64,000 nucleotides of DNA from Poriferisodalis sp965208485 (GCF_965208485.1 NZ_OZ242344.1:2356001-2420000), one strand, 5' to 3'; shown: positions 1 to 8,465, counted from the stretch's first letter. Notes: a model not told the origin generated them from the sequence alone. Program-made: numbers and translations.

Positions 1-564
1 AGCGGGCAGTGTGCCGATGATCGCATTCGGGTCGAAGCTGGGTCGGGACCACAGCGCGATGACTGCGCCGGTACCCGGCTCGACGACGACCACGCTGCCA
101 TCTCGGTCGCCGAGCGCAGCTCGAGCGGTGAGCTGCACACCGTGATGCACCGACAAGAGGAGATCGCCGACGCGGTCGCTGTCGGCGAACAGATCCGACA
201 TGTCGCGCAGCGCGATGCTTGCTGCGTTTCCGGAGAGCTCTGCGTCGTAGCTGCGCTCGAGGCCGCTCGCTCCGGCGGCGAGTGAGAGGAATCCCGCGAC
301 ATGCGCATAGAGCGTGCCGTGGGGGTAGGTGCGCAGTCGGCGCTGCTCGACTTCTTCCGGGCCGATGGCGTGGGCGATCGTCTCGCCATCCATGGTGATG
401 ATCGCGCCGCGCGCCTGCCCGAGCGCCGCTGCCGCAGCTCGCTGATTGAGTTCGTGATCTCGGAGGCCCTCCGCGGAGAGATAGCCGACATTGGTGAGCT
501 GCACCAGGAGTACCGCAAATCCCGCGGCCAGCACGGCTGCCAATCGTACGATCCGCCGGTTCAT
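1..564 (-). CDS. pbpA: Penicillin-binding protein, N-terminal part (runs off the window)
   Basis: The first 188 codons of a class B penicillin-binding protein, the transpeptidase that cross-links septal or lateral-wall peptidoglycan. It starts with a short basic stretch (MNRRIVR) and one hydrophobic membrane anchor, then an extracytoplasmic dimerisation region containing the family-like motifs RGAI and TMDG and a stretch ending GSVVVVEPGTGAV. The catalytic SxxK, SxN and KTG motifs would lie beyond the window edge, so they cannot be checked. The ATG overlaps the stop codon of the upstream FtsW/RodA gene (ATGA), which indicates translational coupling in the actinobacterial fha-pstP-rodA-pbpA operon. 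The next genes to the left would be expected to be pknA/pknB-type kinases, by analogy only. Confidence 0.85.
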   Translation of the reverse strand, partial: MNRRIVRLAAVLAAGFAVLLVQLTNVGYLSAEGLRDHELNQRAAAAALGQARGAIITMDGETIAHAIGPEEVEQRRLRTYPHGTLYAHVAGFLSLAAGASGLERSYDAELSGNAASIALRDMSDLFADSDRVGDLLLSVHHGVQLTARAALGDRDGSVVVVEPGTGAVIALWSRPSFDPNAIIGTLPA

Positions 565-1946
565 GACTCGTCAGCCTGCAGTTGCCGGGAACCGGCGTCG
601 CTGGCATCGGAAATGGCAAGCAGCAATCCGACGGCGATGCAGTTGCCGATCATTGCCAGAGGTCCGTAGGCCACGAACGGCAGAGCGCCGATGGTGTGCG
701 GCAGCAGCCGCAGAACGCCGGCGATGCTGAAGAAGGCTTGCATCCCGATCACTGATGTGACAGCCGCAGCCAGGAGTCGATGTGCACCCTGCGCCCGCTG
801 AGCGATGCCTGTGCCGACGCCGACGAGCAATGCGAACGCGATCAGCAGTGCCGCTCCGCCCAGGACGCCGAGTTCTTCGGCAACGACGGCGAAGATGAAG
901 TCGTTGTGCGGTTGGTGCAGTAGCTGCGGCGCGCCGAGTCCGGGGCCTACCCCGCTGATGCCGCCAGCGCTGATGGCGAACGCGGCATCGACGACGGTCG
1001 CCTCGGCGGTCTCGACCCACGGGTTGAGCCAATACTGAACCTGTGCCGACAGCCGGTCGTACACCGTGATCAGCACGCCGACGCCGACAGCGTATGTAGC
1101 GATCACACCGCTGAGCGCTCTTGCTCGTGTCGACCGGGGGGCGGTCGGAATGTCACTGCCGACGAGATCGTCGCCGTCGAGCCACAGCGGCAGACAGGCA
1201 GTTGCGAACACGATCACCGAGCTGGCCAGTTCGCCGCCGATGATGAGCAGCGTCCACGCGCCGATCATGACAACGCTCGCACCCGCAGCATGACGATGCG
1301 GGATCAAGCGTGGAGTGAGCCAGCGCGGTGCGGTCGTTGCGAGTCCGCAGGCAGCGATGGCTGCGACGATCTTGGCGAGTCCGTAGGGCTGGATGCTCGG
1401 CAGCGACCCCAAGTCCAGCAACTGGCGCGGCGGCTCATAGGCACCGGCCGAGACGCTCGCTCCGCTGGCGAAGCTCCCCGCGGCGAGCAGCGCCACGGTG
1501 GCCAACCCACAGGCGCCTGGGCGGCTCAGGAACCAATCGAGGCAATCCGCTGCAGCCAGGATCCCAGCGATCGCTGCGAACCCGAGGAGCATGGCAACTG
1601 CCTGCTCGGATGCCAGTCGAGCGTCGACGCGCGCGACGAATACCCAGCCGATGCCCATGAGCAGCGCCATGAGACTGAAGAGGATCTCGTTGCCTCTCGG
1701 TGCCCATTGCCTGATCGCCCGCATCGTTGCGGCACCGCCGACGAGCACCGCTGTCAGCCAGCCAGCAGTTCCCCACAACGACGCTGCGCTGAGGAGTTCC
1801 GTTTCAGACAAGCCTCCGGATTCGCCCCTTGCCGAACTCTGTTCCAAGCCCAGCGCCACGACGGCGAAGATGGTGCAGGTCACCATGCTTACGAGCACAG
1901 CGAGCGCTGCCTCGGTGCGACGTCGTATGTGCAGCGGTGTCCTCAA
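561..1946 (-). CDS. rodA: FtsW/RodA/SpoVE family peptidoglycan glycosyltransferase
   Basis: A 461-residue polytopic membrane protein of the SEDS family, which polymerises lipid II into glycan strands together with a class B PBP. Many hydrophobic segments are visible. Near residues 350-375 there is a family-like block with HNDFIFAVVAEELG (SEDS proteins usually read HTDFIFAVIGEELG), and a SIQPYGLAK block near residue 190 aligns with the usual QPSEFAK. Its partner PBP follows with a 4-base overlap, the usual SEDS-bPBP pairing. The central loop is rather divergent from textbook RodA, so the choice between RodA and FtsW rests on the neighbours (FHA, PP2C and PBP rather than mur genes). Confidence 0.88.
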   Translation of the reverse strand: MRTPLHIRRRTEAALAVLVSMVTCTIFAVVALGLEQSSARGESGGLSETELLSAASLWGTAGWLTAVLVGGAATMRAIRQWAPRGNEILFSLMALLMGIGWVFVARVDARLASEQAVAMLLGFAAIAGILAAADCLDWFLSRPGACGLATVALLAAGSFASGASVSAGAYEPPRQLLDLGSLPSIQPYGLAKIVAAIAACGLATTAPRWLTPRLIPHRHAAGASVVMIGAWTLLIIGGELASSVIVFATACLPLWLDGDDLVGSDIPTAPRSTRARALSGVIATYAVGVGVLITVYDRLSAQVQYWLNPWVETAEATVVDAAFAISAGGISGVGPGLGAPQLLHQPHNDFIFAVVAEELGVLGGAALLIAFALLVGVGTGIAQRAQGAHRLLAAAVTSVIGMQAFFSIAGVLRLLPHTIGALPFVAYGPLAMIGNCIAVGLLLAISDASDAGSRQLQADES

Positions 1947-2779
1947 CGCGCGCGAGCGCGTCGCCAGCCGCGCCGCTTCGAGGCGCCTTCGGCGCTGGCA
2001 GTCTCGGCGACGGCATCGACGGGCACTGCTGTCGGCGCCTCGAGGCCTTCGATGTCGACGTCGACGACAAGCGCTGTCGAGTTGTCCCGCCCCCCGCGAT
2101 CGTTGGCTTGGCGCACTAATGCGCGCGCCACCTCGGAGGGATGGCTGTCAGCGTCGAGCAGTCGGGCAATCTCCAGTTCGTCCAACTCGTTGGTGAGCCC
2201 GTCGGTGCACAGCAGGAACCGGTCATTGCCAGTGAGGTCGAGGATCCAGTCGTCGATCGACACCTCTGGCTCGACGCCGATGGCCCGCGTGAGCGTGTTG
2301 CGCCTGGGATGCTCGGCGGCCTGGGAGGGGGTGAGATCACCAGCGCGGACCATCTCGGCGACGAAGTTGTGATCCACCGTGAGCTGGGTCAGCTCACCCC
2401 TCTGATATCGGTACACACGCGAGTCGCCGACGTTGACCAAGCACCAGACCCGGCTGTCGTCGCTCTGGACTACGGCGATAGCGCACAGCGTGGTGCCCAT
2501 GCCGGTCAGATCTGGATGCGCGGTTGAGCGATGGTGCACCACTTGGTTCGCGTGGCGCACAGCGGCGACCAGCTCGCTCGGTGTCGATGGGGAATTCGCT
2601 GCCAGAGTCTTGACAGCAAGGCTGGACGCCACGCTGCCGCCCAAGTGACCGCCCATGCCGTCAGCCACTACAAAAAGACCGATGTCGGCGTACATGGCGT
2701 CTTGGTTCTCGGCCCGCCGCAGCCCCTGATCCGAGGCGCCGCCCCAGCGGATGCGCATCTGGCGGGCGGGCGCGCTCAT
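1943..2779 (-). CDS. pstP: PP2C-type serine/threonine protein phosphatase
   Basis: A metal-dependent protein phosphatase that, in actinobacteria, reverses PknA/PknB phosphorylation of cell-wall and division proteins. The PP2C metal-binding motifs appear in order: ENQDA near the N-terminus, VADGMGGH, GTTL, NVGDSRVY, LLCTDGL and a C-terminal GGRDNST. A longer reading frame begins at 2881, but that segment is arginine-rich and overlaps the upstream FHA gene, so the ATG at 2779 (MSAPARQ, 278 residues) is chosen. Unlike mycobacterial PstP, it has no long transmembrane and extracellular C-terminal half: the protein stops about 45 residues after GGRDNST with a basic tail (KRRGWRR). It is therefore probably soluble. 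The stop overlaps the rodA start (ATGA). Confidence 0.88.
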   Translation of the reverse strand: MSAPARQMRIRWGGASDQGLRRAENQDAMYADIGLFVVADGMGGHLGGSVASSLAVKTLAANSPSTPSELVAAVRHANQVVHHRSTAHPDLTGMGTTLCAIAVVQSDDSRVWCLVNVGDSRVYRYQRGELTQLTVDHNFVAEMVRAGDLTPSQAAEHPRRNTLTRAIGVEPEVSIDDWILDLTGNDRFLLCTDGLTNELDELEIARLLDADSHPSEVARALVRQANDRGGRDNSTALVVDVDIEGLEAPTAVPVDAVAETASAEGASKRRGWRRARAR

Positions 2780-2840
2780 GAGCGTGCAGTCTCGCGGTGC
2801 TGCCGTGCGGCGGCGCAGCGTGCGTCGGTCAGCGCGCCGA

Positions 2841-3308
2841 TCATGCGCTGATCTCAAAGACGGTGGAGCCGATCTGGACAAAGTCGCCGACCCGGACTGC
2901 CGTCGTGGCGGCGACCTTCTGGCGATTCAGATAGGTCCCGTTGGTCGATCCCAAGTCCTCCACGACATGCTGGTCTCCCCGGCGATAGAGCCGAGCATGG
3001 GCTTGGGAGGAGTAGCTGTCGTCGATGACCACATCGCAGTCAGCACTTCGCCCGATGGTGAGTGTGTCTCTGAGCAGGTGCCGCTCGCCCTGAGTGTGGA
3101 GCGGGGAGCAGACGACGAGTGCCAGCGGCCGCGACGCCGTCTTCCCATTGTCACGTCCGTTGCCGCGCAGCGTGAGGACGGACTTCCAGCTCAGGTGGTT
3201 GCGCGGCGTTGCCACGCCGGCCCACACGGCTCTCAGCACCCGGAAGAAGAAGAGGTACAGCAGGACGAGCACGCAGATCGCGAGCAGCTGCACCAGCTGT
3301 TCGGACAT
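2841..3308 (-). CDS. fhaB: Membrane-anchored FHA domain protein (FhaB-like)
   Basis: A 155-residue protein with one N-terminal transmembrane helix (about residues 5-25, rich in L, V and F) and a C-terminal forkhead-associated domain (about residues 70-155) that binds phosphothreonine. FHA core residues are visible: GRSADCD, the S/H pair (SSQAHA), and GSTNGTYLN. Membrane anchor plus FHA, next to the PP2C phosphatase, matches the FhaB/FipA architecture that links Ser/Thr kinase signalling to cell-wall synthesis. The start codon overlaps the stop of the upstream FHA gene by one base. Confidence 0.88.
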   Translation of the reverse strand: MSEQLVQLLAICVLVLLYLFFFRVLRAVWAGVATPRNHLSWKSVLTLRGNGRDNGKTASRPLALVVCSPLHTQGERHLLRDTLTIGRSADCDVVIDDSYSSQAHARLYRRGDQHVVEDLGSTNGTYLNRQKVAATTAVRVGDFVQIGSTVFEISA

Positions 3309-3595
3309 CAGCTCAGCTCCAGCCGTAGCTCGTGCCCGCCGATGGTGACCACATCGCCGACGGCGAGCCGCTCGCTGGTCACCTCGATGCCGTTCACGAG
3401 GGTCCCGTTGATGCTGGCCAGATCAACCAAGAGCACTCCCTCAGCGTCCGAATGGATCTGGGCATGTCGCCGTGAGACTCTTGGGCCGTTGAGGACGATA
3501 TCGCAGTCACTCCGCCTGCCGATGACGATCCCGGAAACCAGCTCGTGGTTCTGTCCGTCGCTGCCGACCAAGCTGAGGCCATCCACATCGGCCAA
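3308..3595 (-). CDS. Small stand-alone FHA domain protein
   Basis: A 95-residue protein that is almost only one forkhead-associated domain: IGRRSDCDI, GPRVSRRHA and ASINGTLVNG correspond to the conserved GR, SxxH and NG positions of phosphothreonine-binding FHA folds. It sits where fhaA lies in other actinobacteria, but the N-terminal DUF3662 domain of FhaA is absent. Only about 40 bases separate its start from the tRNA-Leu gene on the other strand. It is the first gene of the operon, so the operon promoter must lie in or very near the tRNA gene. Confidence 0.82.
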   Translation of the reverse strand: MADVDGLSLVGSDGQNHELVSGIVIGRRSDCDIVLNGPRVSRRHAQIHSDAEGVLLVDLASINGTLVNGIEVTSERLAVGDVVTIGGHELRLELS

Positions 3596-3636
3596 GTGTA
3601 GGAGTGCGGGTCGGCAGGCTAGTCTGTTCGCCCCAC

Positions 3637-3721
3637 GCGCGAGTGGCGGAATTCGGCAGACGCGCAGGCTTCAGGTGCCTGTGCCCGCAAGGGTGTGAGG
3701 GTTCGAGTCCCTCCTCGCGCA
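3637..3721 (+). tRNA. tRNA-Leu (anticodon CAG)
   Basis: A class II tRNA with a long variable arm. The acceptor stem GCGCGAG pairs with CTCGCGC at 3714-3720. The anticodon stem CAGGC/GCCTG encloses the loop TTCAGGT with anticodon CAG, which decodes CTG leucine codons. The T arm reads GAGGG-TTCGAGT-CCCTC. CCA is not encoded (ACCG follows the acceptor stem). Confidence 0.95.
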
Positions 3722-3764
3722 CCGAGAGGCTGAGCCTCGGGGTTCGAGCGGAGCCAGCCAGGGC

Positions 3765-3824
3765 GGGAGACACAGGGGTGGGAGACACAGGGGTGGGAGA
3801 CACAGGGGTGGGAGACACAGGGCG
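3765..3824. repeat. 15-bp tandem repeat, four copies
   Basis: Four head-to-tail copies of GGGAGACACAGGGGT starting at 3765, 3780, 3795 and 3810; the last copy diverges in its final two bases. The repeat lies between the tRNA-Leu 3' end and the ogt stop codon, just after a small inverted repeat (CCGAG/CTCGG near 3723-3740) that may help end tRNA transcription. Confidence 0.9.
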
Positions 3825-3847
3825 AAGCCGCGGACCGGGCTGGCCCG

Positions 3848-4342
3848 TCAGTCGAGGGCGCCTTCGTGCCGCAGCAGGTCGGTCTTCAGGTCCAAGCCCC
3901 CGCCGAACCCGGTGAGCGAGCCGTTGGCGCCGATCACCCGGTGGCACGGCAGCACGATGGGGACGGGATTGCGGCCGTTGGCCTGGCCCACCGCACGCAC
4001 CGCCTTGGGCCGGCCGATCAGGGCTGCCTGCTCGCCATAACTGCGGGTGCTGCCGTAGGGGATGTCGCCCAGTGCCCGCCAGGCGGCCTCTTGGAATGGC
4101 GTGCCGCGCAAGTCGAGCGGCAGGTCGAAGCTGGTGCGCGTCCCGTCGAAGTATTCGCCGAGCTGCAGCGCAGTCTTCTGCAGGATGGGCTGCTCAGCGT
4201 CTTCGATCATGTCGCTTGGCAGCTTGACGGTGGTCTCGTCACCGCGCCATGACACGGCCCGCAGGCCCTGATCGGTGGCCACGAGTCCCAACGGGCCGAT
4301 GGGGCTGTCGACGGTCGTATGCCAGTGGGTGTCGGTGCTCAT
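3848..4342 (-). CDS. ogt: Methylated-DNA--protein-cysteine methyltransferase
   Basis: A 164-residue suicide repair protein that transfers the alkyl group from O6-alkylguanine or O4-alkylthymine to its own cysteine. The active-site motif PCHRVI is present (residues about 127-132), preceded by the helix-turn-helix region GRPKAVRAVGQANGRNP whose arginine flips the base. The N-terminal RNase H-like domain is short, as in Ogt. It lies 66 bases downstream of the Ada-AlkA fusion on the same strand, so the two probably form one alkylation-repair transcription unit. Confidence 0.95.
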   Translation of the reverse strand: MSTDTHWHTTVDSPIGPLGLVATDQGLRAVSWRGDETTVKLPSDMIEDAEQPILQKTALQLGEYFDGTRTSFDLPLDLRGTPFQEAAWRALGDIPYGSTRSYGEQAALIGRPKAVRAVGQANGRNPVPIVLPCHRVIGANGSLTGFGGGLDLKTDLLRHEGALD

Positions 4343-4408
4343 GTCGGCTCCTGGGTTCGTCTCCGTATGAGAGGCTGGTCGGGCACAGGCCGATCTTCGG
4401 CAGGCAGA

Positions 4409-5884
4409 TCAGCGGATGCTCGCGGTGGACGGGTGGCTGGCGTGCCAGAGGTACTGCGCGGCCCACGAACGGTACGGGCGCCAGCTCTCCGCGAGTGCTT
4501 CGAGTTCGCGGGCGCTGACGGGGTGTCCGACCAGGCGCTCTGCTGAACGGCGCAGGCCGAGGTCGGACGCGGGGAATGCGTCGTCGTGGCCGAACACGCG
4601 CATCGCGATGAGATGTGCCGTCCATGGGCCGACACCCTCCAGCTCGCACAGCCGGGCGACAGTGGCTTCCAGCGTGTCGATGGCGGTCAGGTCCAGTTCG
4701 CCGCTTGCCACTGCCTCGGAGAAGCTGACGATGGTGCGAATGCGCTGCTGGGTGAACCCCAGGCCGCCGAACGCCGCTGTTCCGGCGTCGGCGAGCGTTG
4801 CCGCGCCGGGGAAGAGATGGGTGAGTGGCACCACGACGTCGTTGCAGCACTCCAGCACGGGGTTGATCGCTGTGCCGAAGCGCTCGGCGATGCGGCCGCT
4901 GAGCGTGGTGGCGGCCGCGAGCGAGATCTGCTGCCCGACGATGATCCTTATGGCGGTCTCGAAGCGGTCCCATGAGCGCGGCACGCGCAGCCCCGGGGTC
5001 GCCTGCACCAGCGGGCCGACCACAGGATCGTCTCCGAGCACAGAGGCGGCAGGTGCGGGGTCTTCATCGGTTCCCAGCAGCACCCGGGCCCGCCCCACCG
5101 CGTCGATGATCGAGTCGTAGGTCGGCAGGTGCAGTCGCAAGTGCAAGTGGTCGCTGCGGCCGTCCGGTGACGCTGCGACTTCCGCAATGCCGGGGTACCC
5201 GCAGGCGCTGAAGCCGCGCGCGTAGGTCGAAGCGGACTCGTCGCCGGCTATGGCTTCGACGCCGGGAATCGCCCGGCACTCTTGGTGGGCGAGGAACGTG
5301 CCGAAGTCGTACGGCATCAGGGCGGGCAACGCCAGCATCAGACCCCCGTCGAGCTCGGGATGCTCTCCACGGAGGCGCTTGGAGCGCAGCTCGGTCGGCG
5401 TGAAGCAGAACACCGAGGTCATGGCCCGGTGCAGCTGTCGCGACCCGCTGAATCCTGCGGCCCGGGCGACCTCGGCGAACGTCAGATCGGTGTCGTCGAT
5501 GAGGCAGCGCGCGAAGTGTGCCCGGCGGGAGCGGGCAATGGTCGTCGGCGTGGCGCCGACATGCTCTTCGAACAGCCTTCGAAGCTGCCGGGCGCTGTAG
5601 CCCACCTGCGCCGCCAGCGTTTCCTCGTCGTGGTCATCGAGGTAGCCGTCGTTGATGCGTGCCAACGCGGCTCCGACGGGTGCGGGAACGTCCAGATCAG
5701 CCAGCGAGCCGGCGCGGCGTTCAGGATGGCAGCGCAGACACGCCCGGAATCCCGCGACCTCGGCGGCCACTTGATTCGAGTAGTGCGTGACGTTGTGCGT
5801 CAGCGGCGACGCCGAGCAATCAGCCCGGCAGTAGATGCCGGTGGTGCGGACGGCATCGACCTGCATGCGAGCAGTCTGGCGCAC
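4409..5884 (-). CDS. alkA: Ada-type methyl-phosphotriester sensor/AraC regulator fused to AlkA glycosylase
   Basis: A 491-residue fusion combining alkylation sensing and base excision. Residues 1-75 are the zinc-binding Ada domain with four cysteines (C19, C23, C49, C52), one of which accepts methyl groups from phosphotriesters. Residues about 80-180 are an AraC-type double helix-turn-helix. Residues about 190-491 are an AlkA-like 3-methyladenine DNA glycosylase with the helix-hairpin-helix core (GVGPWTAHL) followed by the catalytic aspartate context (AFPASDLGL). An alternative ATG seven codons in (5866) is equally possible. It has no C-terminal methyltransferase domain; that function is supplied by the downstream ogt gene. 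A perfect palindrome lies just upstream and probably serves its regulation. Confidence 0.93.
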   Translation of the reverse strand: MRQTARMQVDAVRTTGIYCRADCSASPLTHNVTHYSNQVAAEVAGFRACLRCHPERRAGSLADLDVPAPVGAALARINDGYLDDHDEETLAAQVGYSARQLRRLFEEHVGATPTTIARSRRAHFARCLIDDTDLTFAEVARAAGFSGSRQLHRAMTSVFCFTPTELRSKRLRGEHPELDGGLMLALPALMPYDFGTFLAHQECRAIPGVEAIAGDESASTYARGFSACGYPGIAEVAASPDGRSDHLHLRLHLPTYDSIIDAVGRARVLLGTDEDPAPAASVLGDDPVVGPLVQATPGLRVPRSWDRFETAIRIIVGQQISLAAATTLSGRIAERFGTAINPVLECCNDVVVPLTHLFPGAATLADAGTAAFGGLGFTQQRIRTIVSFSEAVASGELDLTAIDTLEATVARLCELEGVGPWTAHLIAMRVFGHDDAFPASDLGLRRSAERLVGHPVSARELEALAESWRPYRSWAAQYLWHASHPSTASIR

Positions 5885-5890
5885 ACCGAA

Positions 5891-5932
5891 CGGACAAATT
5901 CGGACATCACCAGTCTTGTCCGAATTTGTCCG
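5891..5932. promoter_or_regulatory. Perfect 16-bp inverted repeat, candidate operator of ada-alkA
   Basis: The arms are 5891-5906 (CGGACAAATTCGGACA) and 5917-5932, its exact reverse complement, with a 10-base spacer. Each arm is itself a direct repeat of CGGACA spaced by AATT, giving four half-sites. It lies 7 to 48 bases upstream of the ada-alkA start on the minus strand and has no T-tract, so an operator is more likely than a terminator. Which protein binds is not known; autoregulation by the Ada part is an inference. Confidence 0.65.
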
Positions 5933-5982
5933 GTATCGATCGATGTCGAATAGCCCTGAGGGCTGTCAAGCGTGTCGAGTTC

Positions 5983-7452
5983 TCAGGGCCTGTCGAGGTC
6001 GGAGGCTGCGCCAGAACGCTGAGCACGGCGGCGCCACCACCACGCCACGATGAGCGCGATCGCGATGACCGGCAGGAACGGCAGCAGCGCGCCGGCGATG
6101 AGCAGCAGAACGCTGCCGACGGCCAGGAGCGCATTCCACCCGCCGCTGAGCGCATCGGCGAAGCCGGGCGGCGAGTCATCCTCGGGCACCGTCAGGTGCA
6201 GCGTGGTGTCGCGGACCAGCCGGGCGAGCTTCTGCCCGTCCTCGGTGACGGGAATCGCGCTCACCCGGATGTCGATGCTCAGGCCACGGGTCGCCACACG
6301 ACCTCCGATCCGCCCGTCTTCCACCCTCTCGCGCAAGATGGCAGTAGCGTGCTCGCCGGATTCGAGGCGGGCGAGGTCGACATCAGACGCAATGGAAAGA
6401 TCATCGTTCCTGAAGCGCAGAGTGCTCGACGTCAGGGCGACATCAGCCAGAGTCGTCTCCCCGTCGTTCTCCAACTCGATGCAGATGCCCACCTCGTCTT
6501 TGGGCTCGGTCATCAGATCGCTGAACCCGAAGCACGGGTCGTCATCACCTGCGGCGAGCCATGCGCGCAGCGCCAGCGATGAGGGCGGCAGAGCTTCGAC
6601 TGACTCGCTGATCGCCAGGGTGATGGTGGACAACTGCACCTGGTCTCGCAGCGTGCGCAGCTGGCCCCGGAGAACCTCGAGGTTGGTTTCTCGCTCGCTG
6701 AGTTCGCGCTCGAGTTCGGCGATGCCCTCTACATCGGTGGCGCGGTTCAGGAATTCGCGCATCCGCTCGACGCTGGTAGCTGCGCTGGAGATGCGGCTGT
6801 CGAGGTCGACGATGGCGCCGGCGACATCCTGAGCGTTGACCGACTGGTTCACGAGCTCGCCGACCCTGGACAGGCGATGCAACGCTTCGGTGAAGTTCTC
6901 GGGACGGATCTTGAAGACCAGCGTCGTGTGTGCTCTGCCCTGGGTAAGGGTCTCCTGGCCGAAGATGAACCCTCCGAGTTCTTGAACAATCACAAGTGCG
7001 TCGGCCGCCGCGGCGGAGACATCGGCAGTCTGCACCTCGATGGACGCCATGTAGATGACGTCGCGTTTGAGGTCGGTGGGGATGGCCGGCACGTCGTTGG
7101 CCAGTGCACTGGTGCCTGTGCCCGCCGCCGAGCCCCCACGGGCAGATGCCGGCGTCACCACGACTTCCTCTGCCTCCATTGCCTCGCCCTCTTCCTTTGC
7201 GAAATCAGCGCTGTCGTCCGCATCAGCGCTGTCGTCCGCAAATGCAGCCGCAGTCGCGATTCCGTCGGCTGACTCGTAGCCGTAGTCGCCGTCGCCGCCG
7301 AACCCATTGCCACTGACAGTGAAGTCGACGAGTGCAATGAGGACAATGAGGCCGAGCATCGAGATGCCGGCGAGCGCCAGCCGCCGGCGGACAGACGCGC
7401 GTCGCCAGAAATTTGGGCGTTCAATCGGGGATGCATCAATGTCGGTGTTCAT
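5983..7452 (-). CDS. DUF4349 domain membrane protein
   Basis: A 489-residue envelope protein. Start chosen at 7452, because AGGAG stands seven bases before that ATG; longer frames to 7617 add a proline/arginine-rich segment without support. Order: cytoplasmic N-terminus, transmembrane helix (about residues 30-50), acidic low-complexity linker (DSADADDSAD, from an 18-base direct repeat near 7205-7240), DUF4349 domain with a predicted coiled coil rich in E, R and L (about residues 230-310), and a C-terminal hydrophobic helix (about 440-470) followed by basic residues. DUF4349 proteins are secreted or anchored and their function is unknown. It reads toward ada-alkA, with the palindrome between the two genes. 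Confidence 0.85.
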   Translation of the reverse strand: MNTDIDASPIERPNFWRRASVRRRLALAGISMLGLIVLIALVDFTVSGNGFGGDGDYGYESADGIATAAAFADDSADADDSADFAKEEGEAMEAEEVVVTPASARGGSAAGTGTSALANDVPAIPTDLKRDVIYMASIEVQTADVSAAAADALVIVQELGGFIFGQETLTQGRAHTTLVFKIRPENFTEALHRLSRVGELVNQSVNAQDVAGAIVDLDSRISSAATSVERMREFLNRATDVEGIAELERELSERETNLEVLRGQLRTLRDQVQLSTITLAISESVEALPPSSLALRAWLAAGDDDPCFGFSDLMTEPKDEVGICIELENDGETTLADVALTSSTLRFRNDDLSIASDVDLARLESGEHATAILRERVEDGRIGGRVATRGLSIDIRVSAIPVTEDGQKLARLVRDTTLHLTVPEDDSPPGFADALSGGWNALLAVGSVLLLIAGALLPFLPVIAIALIVAWWWRRRAQRSGAASDLDRP

Positions 7453-7640
7453 GGTGGTCTCCTGACTGATGATCGTGCGGTTGTTTGGAGCGGTCATGGC
7501 GCTTTCCCTCGGGGCGGGGTGTTGCGCCGCTCTGCCTGAATGACGTCCATCGTCGCGCCAGCGTTCCCTGCAGGGCTGTTGCAGTTCCGTGTCGGTCTGC
7601 GGTTCATGACATGCCACTGTGTCATGAGGCCGTGACGCTG

Positions 7641-8326
7641 TCAGCGGAAGGCGGGTATGCCGGTGATCTGCTGGCCGAGGATCAGCCCGTGGATTTCCTC
7701 AGTGCCCTCATAGGTCATGACCGATTCCATGTTCGCCGCATGACGCATCGGCGCGTACTCCGTGGAGACCCCGTTGGCCCCCATCATCGCCCGGGCAGTG
7801 CGGGCCGTATCGATGGCCACCCGGCGGTTGTGTCGCTTGGCCATCGAGATGTGATGCGGTCGCAACCGGTGCTGCTCCTTGATCTGGCCGAGCCGCATAG
7901 GTGGTCGGACTCGGTCAGCCCGAAGCAGCCGATGATCTCGCCGGCTGCCATGCGCGGCAGCCAGTGCTCCTTCTGTTCGGTCGAGCCGTAGCGCCAGATC
8001 GGGAACAGGCACAGCGATCCCTGCACCGACACGAAGCTGCGCAGGCCGCTGTCGCCGGCTTCCAGCTCACGGCATGCCACGCCGTACGCCATCGCCGACG
8101 CACCGGCGCAGCCGTAGCCGTCGAGGTGCATCCCCAGCAGTCCCATGTCGGCGATCACCGGGATGAACTCGGTGGGGAAGGTGCCCGCCTCGAAGTGCTC
8201 GGCCACGATCGGGTCCCATTCCTTCGCGACGAAGGCGGCGACCGTGTCGCGGATCATGGCCTCCTCGTCGCTGAGGAATTCGTCCATCTCATAGAAGTCC
8301 GACAGGGGGGCAGGCGTCTGGCTCAT
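7641..8326 (-). pseudogene. Glutaryl-CoA dehydrogenase-like acyl-CoA dehydrogenase with internal deletion
   Basis: Two reading frames carry the two ends of one acyl-CoA dehydrogenase. The upstream frame (start 8326, MSQTPAPLSDF) gives the N-terminal helical domain as far as CFGLTESDH, about 145 residues. The sequence then jumps frame near 7895-7905 to LGQIKEQH and ends with the C-terminal domain (YEGTEEIH, which holds the catalytic glutamate, and LILGQQITG). A glutaryl-CoA dehydrogenase has about 390 residues; roughly 170 residues covering the FAD-binding beta domain and first C-terminal helices are missing. This cannot make an active enzyme. A misassembly would look the same. Confidence 0.85.
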
Positions 8327-8465
8327 GTGGGCATACTGCCGCCTTCGATGCGAGAACGCTCATCTGTGCGGTCATTGCTTCCCGCTCTCGTTCGGTGTGC
8401 TCGCTCGACGCGGGTTCACGGACCGCTCGGGCCCAAGGCTCAGCCGCTGAGTACTGTGCGCAGCC

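Noticed and set aside
2780..2881. Longer N-terminus of the PP2C phosphatase starting at 2881
   Set aside because: It would overlap the upstream FHA gene by 41 bases and add a 34-residue arginine-rich stretch with no PP2C similarity; the ATG at 2779 fits the family.
3723..3740. Strong terminator after tRNA-Leu
   Set aside because: The inverted repeat CCGAG/CTCGG is only five pairs with no T-tract, so it is mentioned only in passing.
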